From assembly GCA_900208305.1 (NCBI GenBank), contig OAPG01000001.1, positions 930,001-994,000 of the forward strand: DNA of 64,000 bases, in the 5' to 3' direction. Under the pieces are notes generated by a model, which was given only the letters and a program-made list of their open reading frames with translations, did no database searches and was not told the origin of the DNA. This DNA comes from Melanopsichium pennsylvanicum. Lineage: Eukaryota; Basidiomycota; Ustilaginomycetes; Ustilaginales. This document shows positions 47,791 to 58,775 of the stretch, one piece after another (position 1 is the first letter of the stretch; every line of letters starts with the position of its first letter). The position numbers and the translations under genes are program-made.

Positions 47791-50700
47791 GTGTGGCAAT
47801 TCGCAACGAGATCAGGGAAAGCAGAGAGCTGAACGACCAATTATGCAGCGCTTTGAAGCAAGGTGATGTTCCACAGCTGTTTAGAGCGAGCGTTGTGATT
47901 GAGTGTAGGAAAGGCAAAGTGGCTGGAATACGGGCATTCGCCGAAATAGCCGGCGTGTCATTGGATAGTATCATGATTCAGCCGAATTGAGGGCAGCGCT
48001 AATTGGACACAACCGCCGAGCTGAGAACGCAAGGTCAAGCAAATCAACACAGGTCAGCAAATCAAAAAGTGGGGTGGCGGTGGGCAAGGCGATTGAAATA
48101 GTTGTTGAATTGGCTGCATGAGTGATAAAATGCTGGTACGTGCAACAAGCCACATTTGACTGTTGGGCTCAAATTGACGCAAGACTGCCTCAACGCAGGA
48201 TTGCCAAGTGGGTGCGCAGGCAAAGATTAGAACAGAAGACTCATTCATGCGGCTGATAGCAAATGAGACCAAGCGAGACCAAGTGGAGTGGGCCAATGAG
48301 AGTCACAAATGCACCGATTGCCAAAGATAAGTAGGCAGAATCACGCGAGGCTTGATTATGGCAAGGCAGAATGCGATACGGCAGATTCCGAAATGGTGAT
48401 TTTTGAATTTTGCCAAGTTGGCTGCCACTCTAGAATTCGATTTTCGGAAACTTCAAAGTTGCAAAATCTAAGAGTCTGGGCATTCGCCCAATATGGTCTC
48501 TGATTGGACAAAGTGTCGTGGCAAGCTCATAGTGTCAATAGAGTAGTGCTGTTCGCGCGCGTGACCACCTTTGGTTCCTGACACTCAGACGGCGTTTCGC
48601 AAGGCCCCACTTAACCTCTCTCTTTTATCATTTCGGCTTCTTCTGGCCAAAAACCCCCCTTTTGTTCTTCCTCCGAAAGTGACTTTGAGGGACAGAGAGC
48701 TGGTAAGACCCATGTCGATTTTCAAAGCGAATGCTACACCAGCAAACATGTGATCAGATATAATACCACACGCAGCCTTATCGCTCCTCATCCAACAATG
48801 ATGAGATGGCTTCGCCTTAGATCCAGATTTGTATTGTGACAGAATGAAATGGCGGGGTTTCAAATCGTGCCAGACGGAATACCCTGCACTTTTGCCCAGC
48901 CTCTCTGCCTTATTCTGAATTCCTGCACGTCGTCGATTGCTTTGCTGCAGGGCCGAGTTGCTGTGGTTAGTGCTGCATTCGAAAAGGAGATTTGTTTTGG
49001 TTCGGTTTTGTTGTTGTTGTTGTTGTAGCTGCAAGTCTGTCAAATTCGCTGTAAGATCGAGTTTTGATTGGTTGGTTTCTGGTCGAGCTTTCACCCATCT
49101 TTGATCAACAGCCAGTCGAATTGACGGGTTGGGCACAGTACATCAGTGTACTGCCGTTGTACAAACAGAAACAAGTCTCTGAATTTACACTCTTGTTGGA
49201 TGTTGTCCTATTATTCGTTGTGGGGCAAGCCATGCTCAACCTTGCGCGTGCTCGATTACCGAAGATCCGTATCGATCATTTTTCGCCTGGTTTACAAGGT
49301 GGTGTGGCTCGCCAAAATCCGTATGCATTTCACAGCAACACTGAAGAAGTGAAAGATGTGCACCGTTACCAAATAGTGCCAGATTGTCGCCAGCTCATGT
49401 TGGCCAAAGACCCGTGACCCAGACAGTGAAATCCATCTGATGACCACGTACACTTACGAAAAAGCAAGGTTTGCGCCAAAGCCGGCTTCCGACGAAGCTC
49501 ATCCAACCGTTCGCTTCCCCTTGCCTGCCTTGGATTGTCTTGGCGCAAAAAAAAAAAACCCCTTATTGTATACCACCGTCGGTGCTGCTGAACTTCTTCC
49601 TCACATTTTGAGCCCAAGTGACACCGAGGCCGAGGAATGTCGAATCCTTCGGTCTGAAAATTACTTGGCATTTGGAAACATTGATTGATGGCATGAAGCG
49701 GAGGGCTGCCGTGTCAAATGACAGCGTTCCCAACGGCTTCGATTGCAACCGGAGGCGCTGCGTGCCCCCATTGTCCCTCACGTTTCAGAAGAAAGAGATG
49801 GTCATACAATGTCCGGAGCATCCGCCGAATCCCTCTACCAGACGATGCTGTGCACTCTGTATTGGTCTCGCTACAATGCGTTATAACGCATGCTGACATG
49901 TCGGAAATCGATCTTTGAGGTTGAGGTAGGCAGACAAAAGGGTTTCCGGATGACATGCCAAGAGTGTAGGGCATATGTGTCTTGGGCCGAAACCATATAC
50001 CGTTGATTTGCCGGACTGATACCCGGTCCTCACATAGCCACATCCCATCATCCTTCTATCTAGACCAATCAGATTAATTTGCGCATTCTCTCGATCAGCA
50101 TAGCCTACCCCGCATTGCCGTTTCAATCTCTTGCACCTACCACATGGTCACGAACGAAAGAACCGCTCCAAGTTCCGCCTTGTCTTGGCGCCACACGCAT
50201 CGTAGCTTTTTTTAAATAGGATCAGCTTAGTCGTCTTACTGCCAGTGTAGTAAATTTACGTTGCCATGTCACTTCCTAGCATCTATCAACAGCACTTGAG
50301 ATGTTTCTCCCGTCCTCTTGAAATTGATCAACATGTCTGCGTTCAATTATCCATGCTTAAAAAACCTCGTTCTTCTCATTTAGTCTTGGCATTGATGAGT
50401 TCCGACTCAATCCGACCGCCACGTCCGATATTCTCGTCACCTCCGAATACTCAACCCTTTATACAACCCTTCGAAACCTTGTTCTTGCTCCTCCTCTTCT
50501 TTGGCGTAAAACACCTCTCATACCAATTCTTCGACCAATCAAAGCTCGCTGATGTAATCCAAACAACATGAATGATTGATTGACCCCACACCCATGATAA
50601 GCATCTGTCGCCTTGCAAAGCACGCCATGATGCCAAGATACACCTCCCCCTTCCTAAGGTCGCGCAAATCACAACACACCATCCAGAATGTTGCAAACAT

Positions 50701-50868
50701 CACAATACCCTCCCAACCCTGCCGTCTTCTTCTCCGCTTCTTGTTGGCTTGTGCCGCAACCTCACATGAGCACGCCAGTCCATGTCACAGCAAAGTTGAA
50801 TTGGTATATTTCGACAAAAAGATGCTTTTGAAGCTCAACTATTGAAACATGCAACAGGTCATGTAAAA

Positions 50869-52770
50869 TTATGGTGTGGATGATGAATCTGGGGCAGGAA
50901 AAAAAGAAGTGACCAATGGCGACGAGGTGCCTTTCTTCGAGGCTGATTTTGGGTATGCAATAGAGCGATAGGGTGATATCAGCGGGCTGCCTCTTGGACG
51001 AATAGATGTTTCTGACGGTGAAGCGTTTCCTGAGCTCCTCCCCTCCAAACCCTTTGCTCCTGTTGACCCCACCCCAGTCCTTGCTGGGCTCATCCTGCCA
51101 TTTTGCAGAGAGATTCTCCTTGATCTCGGCTTGTTCGGCGTACCTTCGCTCCCTTTAATCATAGACGAAGATTCGATAGACATGCTCGTGCCATCGCCGT
51201 CTTCATCCGTCTCGTTCGTAACGTACGAATTCATAGAGACATCACCACTCAGCTCGCTTCTCGACAACTTATGCTGCAATTGCCGCCTTTGCTGCTGCAC
51301 CAAGTACGACTGAATTCTCTTATTGGGCGATGAAGTCTGTCGAATCTTTGCGAGCAGTTCTTGCTTCCTGCGCATTTTTTCTGCTTCTTCCTTCTCCAGC
51401 TTTTCCTTCTCTGCTAGCCGCTCCGGCTCTTGAAATGAGAGAAGCTTCTTACTTTTTACGTCCTCCCATTCGTCCTTTGTCAGCCACTTGTGGACCACCA
51501 CTTGGTGCGACTCCTTTGCCATGGGATGCAGCGAATCACGTGGCATGCGATATTTGGGGCGCCATTCGAGCACACCACTCCATCGTTGCAGTTCGCGTGT
51601 TTCCGGGTGAATACGCCAGCGAAGACCTTCGAAGTCGGTCCACTCCTCACCTGGTTGGCGGTCGTCGGAGGTATCTGCTTGTCGTTTGACCTGAACTCTG
51701 CTCTTGTCTGAAGCTAGGAATGCGTCCTGAACCGGATCAAAGTCAGTCATGGCCTCTTCAGGGAGCGCAATGTCGAAGTCGAGCGATGAGCCTGGATCGA
51801 GTTGTTGATTCACCGTTCGAGATCGTTTGGAGCTGTGGTGCTGAGATTCAATGTAGTCATGATCATCGCTCGGGTTGATGCTCTGTTCTGTGTCCGAGGC
51901 ATCCAGTTCGTCGGCTTCGCGCTTCTTGGCGGTTGCTCGTGCAGATGTTTGAAGGGATTTGAGTTGACTCTCGCCAGCAGGTCTAACTTCGCCTTGTGCT
52001 ACACTTTGCCGATACTCGTCCTCGTCCATGGCTTTCGAGTCGTCCTCAGCTGGTGAGTGGCTTGCATCGGACATGCCGGCATCAGTCGCCTCTTGATCCG
52101 TACTGAAGTCGCCTGGGATCGAGAGCTTCTGTGCTTTGCTCTGATAATGTCCAGAAGTCTTGTTTTTAACCGGCGATGCCTGATGACGGCGTTTGAGAGC
52201 GCGCTGAGCAACTGGGCTGCCTCCAACGTCAGGAGCACCATTTGCAAGACTATCTCTGGTCCTTGGCGTCCGTATCACGTACAACTGTGATTCAGGGTAT
52301 CGTGAGGAGGTTTGCGATGAATTTCCTGAGATGCTTCGATGCTTGACAGGAGAAGGGCTGCGTGGAGAGCTCGGAATGATGGATGGGGAAGCCTGATATG
52401 GACGCCGCTGCGCTGATTTTGTTCCAGCATTGTCGGCAAAGCTATCTTTTAGGTACCCAGGTAGAGTGCCAGGAATGCCGGAAAGGCGGGCGGCTGCCTC
52501 ATGATCGATGCTCGTTTGCGGCCTTAAAGGGCTCAAAGTGCGCTTCTTGACAGGTGTAGAAAGGTGTTCTTCGTGCTTCTGTTGGTACCTACGAGACAGA
52601 GCGTCAGCCCTGGCTACAGCAAATGGTCTATGATCGTCATCATGAATTCCAGCCGCTCTTCTACGATCGCGTATGAACTCTGCCTTCTTGCGCGAGAGCT
52701 GTAAGCTTTGATACGCTCTGTTGATCAAGTACGTAATGACTGCCAGGACGAGCCAGTTTAATATCGACAT
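50869..52770 (-). CDS. Unrecognised N-terminally membrane-anchored protein, 633 aa
   Basis: The protein starts with one hydrophobic helix (SILNWLVLAVITYLINRAY, about residues 2-20) and then a basic stretch (RKKAEFIRDRRR), so it is probably anchored with the bulk facing the cytosol or nucleoplasm. A long charged, Ser/Pro-rich region follows with many basic clusters. A more ordered segment lies near 370-440 (EEWTDFEGLRWRIHPETREL, then WSGVLEWRPKYRMPRDSLHP and a KWLTKDEWEDV helix). A Lys/Glu coiled coil (EPERLAEKEKLEKEEAEKMR) follows, and the tail is basic and Ser-rich. I recognise no family. Many SP and basic motifs would suit a phosphorylated nuclear-envelope or ER protein, but this is a guess. 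The ATG at 52770 is used; the codon before it is GTG. Confidence 0.72.
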   Translation of the reverse strand: MSILNWLVLAVITYLINRAYQSLQLSRKKAEFIRDRRRAAGIHDDDHRPFAVARADALSRRYQQKHEEHLSTPVKKRTLSPLRPQTSIDHEAAARLSGIPGTLPGYLKDSFADNAGTKSAQRRPYQASPSIIPSSPRSPSPVKHRSISGNSSQTSSRYPESQLYVIRTPRTRDSLANGAPDVGGSPVAQRALKRRHQASPVKNKTSGHYQSKAQKLSIPGDFSTDQEATDAGMSDASHSPAEDDSKAMDEDEYRQSVAQGEVRPAGESQLKSLQTSARATAKKREADELDASDTEQSINPSDDHDYIESQHHSSKRSRTVNQQLDPGSSLDFDIALPEEAMTDFDPVQDAFLASDKSRVQVKRQADTSDDRQPGEEWTDFEGLRWRIHPETRELQRWSGVLEWRPKYRMPRDSLHPMAKESHQVVVHKWLTKDEWEDVKSKKLLSFQEPERLAEKEKLEKEEAEKMRRKQELLAKIRQTSSPNKRIQSYLVQQQRRQLQHKLSRSELSGDVSMNSYVTNETDEDGDGTSMSIESSSMIKGSEGTPNKPRSRRISLQNGRMSPARTGVGSTGAKGLEGRSSGNASPSETSIRPRGSPLISPYRSIAYPKSASKKGTSSPLVTSFFPAPDSSSTP

Positions 52771-53144
52771 CACGCAATCTCCGGCCTTTTATTCGAACGA
52801 TACAAGTACTGACTGGCGTCCTTGCCCGAACGCTAGTGGTGATCGCAACAAGAAAGCGTGCAAGGTGAGCGATGTCCCGACAAAGAGGAACGATCATGAA
52901 GAATCGTGTTTGTTTAACAGCTTCCAACGAAGCACTCTCTCACAAAAAGTTGATCCAATCAAATTCCGACTCCCGGAATCCTGTCCAATCACGCACGGGC
53001 CGTAATAATGCTCCCCACATTTCCAACGTGCAACGGTGACAGATGGCTTCTAAATATTATTACTCTATCTTAGTTTCAGGTTTGAGAGCGTCAGTGGAAA
53101 TCGCGGCAATTAATGTCACTAGCCGCGTTGCTCCACACGCGCGG
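52771..53144. other. Divergent intergenic region
   Basis: This spacer holds the promoters of the membrane-anchored gene and the flavin-reductase-like gene. An in-frame ATG for the latter also exists at 53043. Nothing else was recognised. Confidence 0.45.
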
Positions 53145-54296
53145 ATGTGTCGGGGTTTAAGTGTGCCAACCCCGCTTTCTAGAAACCACCTCTTGTCCTC
53201 GACGTCGTTCAGCCTTCACCAAAGTACCCTTTCAAACACGATCTTGAGCCGATCTACCACGATGTCGACACACGTTGATGGAGACTCATATGGTGTGCCC
53301 GGCACAGGTGCCGGTGGCGGATCCAAATATAGACCTTTCAAAGAAGAAGAGGCAAAGCGACCCGAGTTCGATCCTTCGTTGTCATACACCCTTACAAAAG
53401 CACCCGATGTCAACTTCAAGGCTGGTCAAGGTCTCAACTCACATCCTGCCTCGAAAATTTTCTCTGCTGATGATGCCGAATACCACGTAATCCAGATTGG
53501 CAAAACCAAGGTGTCATCGGCTACCATGTACAAGCTCATGATTTCGTCTATTGCGCCTCGTCCGGTAGCATTAGTGACGACGCTCAATGAAGACAGCTCG
53601 CCGAATCTGGCTCCGATCAGCTGGTATCAGATGGTTTCGCAAGATCCACCTATGGTTATGATCTCTTTTGGAGGCAGCGAAGACAGGAGGAAGGATAACG
53701 AGAATAACATTATGCGTTTGAAAGAGTTTTCTATCTCGTCTAGTTCCGAGCCTTACGCTGAGGCACTCAACTTTGCTTCCGTAGACTGTCCTACGGGAGT
53801 CAGCGAGTTTGCCTTGTCCGGACTGACACCGGTAAAGAGCAAAGCGATTCAGACCCCTCGTGTCAAGGCAAGTCACTTTTTCCCTGCATGATTCTGCTGA
53901 TTCCCTTCATGATACATGCTAATCTCTTCATCCTTGGCCGTGTTTGTCTTCTTATCACAGGAGTCGCCAATGTCGATGGAGTGCGAAGTAGAGTACACTC
54001 GCGAGATTCGCAACGATCAAGGTAAGCACACTACCACTCTCGTGCTTGGACGCGTCAAAGTAATGCATGTACGCAAGGACATGATTAATCCCGATACCGG
54101 CGCTGTGGATGCTGCAAAAACTCTCCCCATCACTCGAATCGGTGGTTTGCAGTACGCTCGTACCTCTGTCGGATACGAGCTGGAACGTCTAAATTGGGAT
54201 GCTATCAAGCATAGCCCAGATGTACAAGCTGCGCTCGAGGCAGGCGTCAAGCCATGGTTCGATACCAAGGATGAGGTGTTGGAGTCGTACCCCTGA
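53145..54296 (+). CDS. Flavin-reductase-like FMN-binding domain protein (two exons, GC-AG intron)
   Basis: Exons 53145-53867 and 53961-54296 give 352 aa. The flavin-reductase-like split barrel shows YKLMISSIAPRPVALVTTLN, then SPNLAPISWYQMVSQDPPMV and MISFGG, the FMN-binding core. The second exon opens with ESPMSMECEVEYTREI and continues to ITRIGGLQYARTS near the end. The only donor that keeps the frame is GC: AAG|GCAAGT at 53868, acceptor CACAG at 53960, a 93-bp phase-0 intron. Three in-frame ATGs exist (53043, 53145, 53262). The segment from 53145 to 53261 encodes 39 residues without Asp or Glu and rich in Ser, Arg and Leu, like a mitochondrial presequence. The ATG at 53262 would give a 313-aa cytosolic form. 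The reaction is unknown. Confidence 0.83.
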
Positions 54297-54621
54297 TGCT
54301 TTTTGAATCGACAACATAGACTGAAGAAAAATGGCCTTAAGAAATGACAGTATTCTGCGATTGGATCAAAGTTTGGTTCTGCACTGGATCATCTTGCTGT
54401 GTGAGCTTCGCTTGAGACTTCCGTGTGACGCATGGGTGCCAATTTGCTAAGTCGCTCCTAGCCAGCATCTCATGGTCAGGATCCTGGCTTTAAAGCAGCT
54501 TTTTCACAGCGCGTACAATAAATGGACATGATCAAGCCACATGAGCCTCTTTTATTCTAAGAATCTTCTCATTGCGCCTACAATCGGATGATGCTAAACG
54601 GTGCAGATCCTTGGCGATATT
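54297..54621. other. Convergent 3' intergenic region
   Basis: This is the 3' flank of the flavin-reductase-like gene and of cofactor D. Nothing was recognised. Confidence 0.45.
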
Positions 54622-57600
54622 TCACGCCAAAACGCGAGGCAGAGCAGCAACGAGACTGTGAACAGTCTCGCCGTCAACACCTGTCGTCGCACCCCACTTA
54701 GTATCCAACAATGCCATTTCTAGCTCTTGCCATAGTTCCAATCGTCCTTCTCTGTCCTCATCTACTTGCTCTTGCACCTCATCTTGGTCAAATGTAACCC
54801 TGGTGCTAAGCACGGCATAAAGTTGCTCTGCCATCTTGACCCTTACCGTTGGCAAGGTATGCGTCAAAAACGTCTCCGTTGCCTTCATCAACATCTCTAT
54901 CGTCCTCTCCCTACTCTCACCCTTATCAGAGATTCCAATAACCAAAACGAGATTTGCGCAAAGACCAGCCGATGCAACGAGTCTTGGAATCGACTTGATC
55001 TTGGCCACATTGGTTGTCGCCATTTTCGTCAGTCTCATCAACACATCTCCAACGCCAGTCTCATGGGCTCCATTTTCGAGCAAGAGATTCACCGTGTTAA
55101 TGGCGGGTATGAAGATCCGATTATCACCAAACTTGCTCTTAGCCAGGTCGAAGATGTCTGTTAGCAGCTCAATGAGGGTATAAGACGGAGCAGAAGAAGA
55201 CTTGGTGGTTAGACAAGTGAGCGCAGGGCCAATGATGCGTTCGCCAAGATCAGATTTTGAGCCGACGCTGAGAACCAGTCCTTCGAGGATCGACTTGCGA
55301 TACGGAACTACGAGAAGAAGTTGGCAGAGATGCACGAATGCCAATTTGGGATCTTTGAAACTTCGGCTGAGGTTCGCGTCGTTGCCATTTTCACCAGCGG
55401 AGGAGATTGCGGTGTCGCCAAACGGACGAAGACACCCGGTGCCGTGGTTTAACTTGACAATATCGTAGCCTAGCGGCTTGATCCCCTCGGACTGCTCGTA
55501 TGCATGGTAGACAGCGAGGACACTAGTTCCCGCTGTATGCCGGACATGGTCAATCCTTTCAGCAGCTTGCTTCCACATGGCTGCTATGGCCAACTGGAAC
55601 GTCGCTTCCGGTAACCATAATCCTGTGCCGACCTCTTGCCGAGATAGCAATGTGAGAAGCTCGCGGAGACCTGCAATGCAGCTCAATCGGACCCATGATC
55701 CAACATCGCCTCTTTGATCCATCGAATAGTCTTCGAGCCCAGTCAACATCGATGCAATCACCTTCTGCAACAGCTCGGGACCGCATATTTCTGCGAATTC
55801 TTCCTGCAAACCAATGACTGCACGGGTCATACTGTCAGCTGCATTTCTTCGCACCTCGACATTGTCCGAATATAAAGGATTTGGTGCGACCTTCGTGCTT
55901 GGCTTTCCAAGATTTATGAGGTGATGAATCACTCTCCCGAATGCTTTTCCATGAGACTTGAACGCGACAGCGCCAAGCAAGAGCGCGTTGCTCTGCTGCT
56001 GGGCCAATGTCAGGCTTGACCAAGAATGAACTGTGTTGTGGATTTTGCTGGAAACGTCGACGCTGGCGCTGAGCTGAGCCACCGCTTCGGCTGCGGCGGC
56101 GTGGACAAACTCCTCCTGGCGTGCAAGGGCTAGATTCAAGATTCTCTCCCATGTCTGAATTTCATTCCCGGATAACGTGATGGTTGGGGGGAACGCAGCG
56201 CCAATGAGCTGGCAGGCGGCTTCGAGTATAGATGCTGCTCCAAGCGGGCGAAATACGCTTGGGCGTATGCTGTCCAGCAACCCAAAGGCTTGCGCCCTCA
56301 TCTCTTCTCCAGCTTTTGTTCCGTTCCCATTGAGGGTGCGTGAGATACGACACATCTCGGCAATTGTTACAATCGTCCCGTGTAGGACAGCAACATCCGG
56401 CGACCCGACCCTTCTAGCCAATCTAGCAGTGATTTCTCCGAAAGCTGAAGAGGGATCATGCATCGTAATCGACGCCACCGCCTTTGCGCCCAGCTTGCGC
56501 ATGCTTGCATCCCAATGCAACGTCACCACCTCAACCAAATGATCCAACAGATAGCCTCTGTACTCGTCGAACCCGGCGACTTTGACCGAACATTCCAAAA
56601 ACGCACTTCTCCTGACACTGACAGCATAGAAATCCGTCATTCGGATCACGTCGATGCCATGCGGAAAGAGTCCGAGCCTGCCAACCGATTCTTGAAAGGC
56701 AGCACTTGCTGCACGTCGGATCGAAACGTCGCGGTCAAGTGTTGCTACTGCAACTAACCTCTTTGCAAGCTCCATCGCATGTGGTCGAATCGATTCAACA
56801 TCGTTCGACCGTGCCAGTGCCCAGACTACGTAACAAGCAGCATCCCGTACGTTTGCTCCAACTGAATGTGCGCCTCTCCTCACATCAAACAAGAGCGCTT
56901 TGAGTATCCACGGAAGTGCTTCCGATAGCATATCTCCGTGCAAAAGGCCTCGACGGGATAGCTCGGCAAGAGCCATACATGTGCCCTGCCAGGTATGCTC
57001 CGACACCGAGCTGAGATCTTTTGCGCCTTCGTTGAGATCAGGAATATTGATTTGAAACAATGAGATGATGGCTTCGACTACCTGAGTCAGGAACGAGGTC
57101 GGGAGGCGGTCGCACAAACGTGCGAGACCTTTTGCGGCAGAGTAGCGTACGATTGTATCTTTGTGTTGCAATGCTTCGATCAAGTATGAAATGAAGTATT
57201 CTGTTTCCTCCGGAACGTCGGATTCGTCCTCTTCATCGTCGACCTCTGCTTCAGTATCTTGAAAGCTGGACGCGGTGTTGTATCCAAGAACAAGTACCTT
57301 GTTGCCATGCCGTCTTCGTGATCGAGGTGGAACAATCTTGGCCGCCAGCCTCCCCACTAGCTTCGTCTGATATTTGAGCACGAGCGCGTTTCCGACGAGC
57401 ACCGCATTCTCCGGCGTATCATAAACATCGAGTATTGCCTGTATATCCGCAATGTGCTCTGAAACAAAGGCTGGCTCGCTAGTTTTGAGGATTTCGCAAA
57501 GTGCTTGAAGAATACCGGTGGCATGGAAGGGACTCAGCTCTTGACTTGACAATGCTTCCTGACTTTTTTTCAGGAAGGAGCCGAAGTAACCCTGTCGCAG

Positions 57601-58302
57601 CACATCGCTTCGTTGGAACAATCTTCCGAGAACCACGGCCGCAGCATCCCTTTCCTTTCCAGGGTTGGCGAGGAAACCTTCTCCCACAGCTGCAATTCTG
57701 CTTGCTGTTGTTGCCTTCGTTTCGCAACCGGGAAGATCAAATTTGGCCAAGTCGAAAGGTATCATGCAGATCAGCGAGAGCCACAATAGAGTGACGTATC
57801 TTGATTCCCAACATGATTCCTGAGAGAACTGCTGCAATGATTCGAGGAACGCGAGGGTGGCTGGGAGATCCGCGACTTCGTGAGGGAAGTAGTGGAGGAT
57901 GGTCTTATGTCCCCTGACTTTGGTGTAGGCGTAGATGAGTTTCGACAAAAGAGATACAGATCCGGGTGTAAGACGATGGGAAGAGCCATCGATGTTCGGG
58001 GCATGGGAGAGAGAGCGGACATGACGTTGTAGAGCCTCCACGGGAGGAGAAACGATTTGCTCGAGATAGGGATCGAGGAGATGGGATTGGTCTTGGTATT
58101 CGTCGAGAATTGCTACGAGATGACCAAGAACATCATTCGGTGAGACTGAAGGGATGAATGAGTCTGATATGGGAGTATTATTAGACGCAACCAATTGGGA
58201 GAGTAAGGAGAGGTACTCTTGAGCACGTTCGAACCGGACCAGCTCCCTTTCCTCCACAGCCGATGCAGCTGATTCATCGATAATGGCGTCTGCGGAGGGC
58301 AT
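54622..58302 (-). CDS. Tubulin-folding cofactor D (TBCD/Cin1/Alp1)
   Basis: The product is 1226 aa (human TBCD is 1192). Cofactor D takes beta-tubulin from cofactor A and, with C and E, assembles the alpha/beta dimer. The whole protein is a HEAT/ARM-like helical solenoid. Family-typical text includes YAYTKVRGHKTILHYFPHEV near residues 130-150, then WESRYVTLLWLSLICMIPFD. Later segments are VRYSAAKGLARLCDRLP, the VRDAACYVVWALARSNDVE repeat, and DVSIRRAASAAFQESVGRLG. The last two are the most conserved part of TBCD. An acidic insertion (EAEVDDEEDESDVPEETEYF) lies near 355-375. It is intronless. The frame extends to 58332 but only with TTG, so the ATG at 58302 is used. Confidence 0.9.
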   Translation of the reverse strand: MPSADAIIDESAASAVEERELVRFERAQEYLSLLSQLVASNNTPISDSFIPSVSPNDVLGHLVAILDEYQDQSHLLDPYLEQIVSPPVEALQRHVRSLSHAPNIDGSSHRLTPGSVSLLSKLIYAYTKVRGHKTILHYFPHEVADLPATLAFLESLQQFSQESCWESRYVTLLWLSLICMIPFDLAKFDLPGCETKATTASRIAAVGEGFLANPGKERDAAAVVLGRLFQRSDVLRQGYFGSFLKKSQEALSSQELSPFHATGILQALCEILKTSEPAFVSEHIADIQAILDVYDTPENAVLVGNALVLKYQTKLVGRLAAKIVPPRSRRRHGNKVLVLGYNTASSFQDTEAEVDDEEDESDVPEETEYFISYLIEALQHKDTIVRYSAAKGLARLCDRLPTSFLTQVVEAIISLFQINIPDLNEGAKDLSSVSEHTWQGTCMALAELSRRGLLHGDMLSEALPWILKALLFDVRRGAHSVGANVRDAACYVVWALARSNDVESIRPHAMELAKRLVAVATLDRDVSIRRAASAAFQESVGRLGLFPHGIDVIRMTDFYAVSVRRSAFLECSVKVAGFDEYRGYLLDHLVEVVTLHWDASMRKLGAKAVASITMHDPSSAFGEITARLARRVGSPDVAVLHGTIVTIAEMCRISRTLNGNGTKAGEEMRAQAFGLLDSIRPSVFRPLGAASILEAACQLIGAAFPPTITLSGNEIQTWERILNLALARQEEFVHAAAAEAVAQLSASVDVSSKIHNTVHSWSSLTLAQQQSNALLLGAVAFKSHGKAFGRVIHHLINLGKPSTKVAPNPLYSDNVEVRRNAADSMTRAVIGLQEEFAEICGPELLQKVIASMLTGLEDYSMDQRGDVGSWVRLSCIAGLRELLTLLSRQEVGTGLWLPEATFQLAIAAMWKQAAERIDHVRHTAGTSVLAVYHAYEQSEGIKPLGYDIVKLNHGTGCLRPFGDTAISSAGENGNDANLSRSFKDPKLAFVHLCQLLLVVPYRKSILEGLVLSVGSKSDLGERIIGPALTCLTTKSSSAPSYTLIELLTDIFDLAKSKFGDNRIFIPAINTVNLLLENGAHETGVGDVLMRLTKMATTNVAKIKSIPRLVASAGLCANLVLVIGISDKGESRERTIEMLMKATETFLTHTLPTVRVKMAEQLYAVLSTRVTFDQDEVQEQVDEDREGRLELWQELEMALLDTKWGATTGVDGETVHSLVAALPRVLA

Positions 58303-58775
58303 ATTGTGACATGTGATATAGCCGTTTTTCAATTCATTTGGCTGATGATGTATGCTGCGACGATTGCAGCAGTCGATTGCAGCATTCGATTGGTGTTGAA
58401 GAGAAGATGATGAGTTTTACAGCGAGTTCAAATGGTTGGAATCATTCACATTCAAAAAAAATCGTAAAGTCACAATGTTGATCTGTCGGTGTTGCCGCTG
58501 AGCGAAAAAGGCTCCGAGCGGACATTTTATTATTATTTATAATTAGCCGCTCGTGGCCCGTTCGAGGTTGAACCCTTAATGCTACACACAATCAACTCAC
58601 TTGACCACGCATCTTGATCGGCCGCTTGCCCATCTTCATCTCCTGTATAAACATTCCGCTTTCGAATTCGAAGTACTTGCTATCATCGCAAGCTGAACAG
58701 CTGTTCCACTGTATCTCGACTGAAGAAAGCATACGCACAACTCCAATTTGTTCTTCTACGCGATATTTCGCCGAC
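58303..58775. other. Divergent intergenic region, cofactor D and methyltransferase
   Basis: The spacer includes a short AT-rich stretch at 58526-58545. It should hold both promoters. No gene was seen. Confidence 0.45.

Larger units (their letters stand above)
46881..50868. other. Gene-poor region, 4 kb
   Basis: No open frame here has a recognisable domain. The longest frames are repeat-driven (47136-47646) or lack an ATG (48585-49136, GTG start). A 101-codon ATG frame at 50266-50571 is possible but unsupported. The two tandem repeats are listed separately. An A-run lies at 49549-49558 and a short TTG run at about 49009-49026. Part of this must be the permease promoter. Confidence 0.55.

Noticed and set aside
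48585..49136. 183-codon minus-strand ORF
   Set aside because: The 5' codon is GTG, the poly-Gln comes from a TTG run, and no domain is visible.
50266..50571. 101-codon ATG ORF with a hydrophobic C-terminal stretch
   Set aside because: No recognisable motif or homologue and no conservation evidence. Kept only as a possibility inside the gene-poor region.
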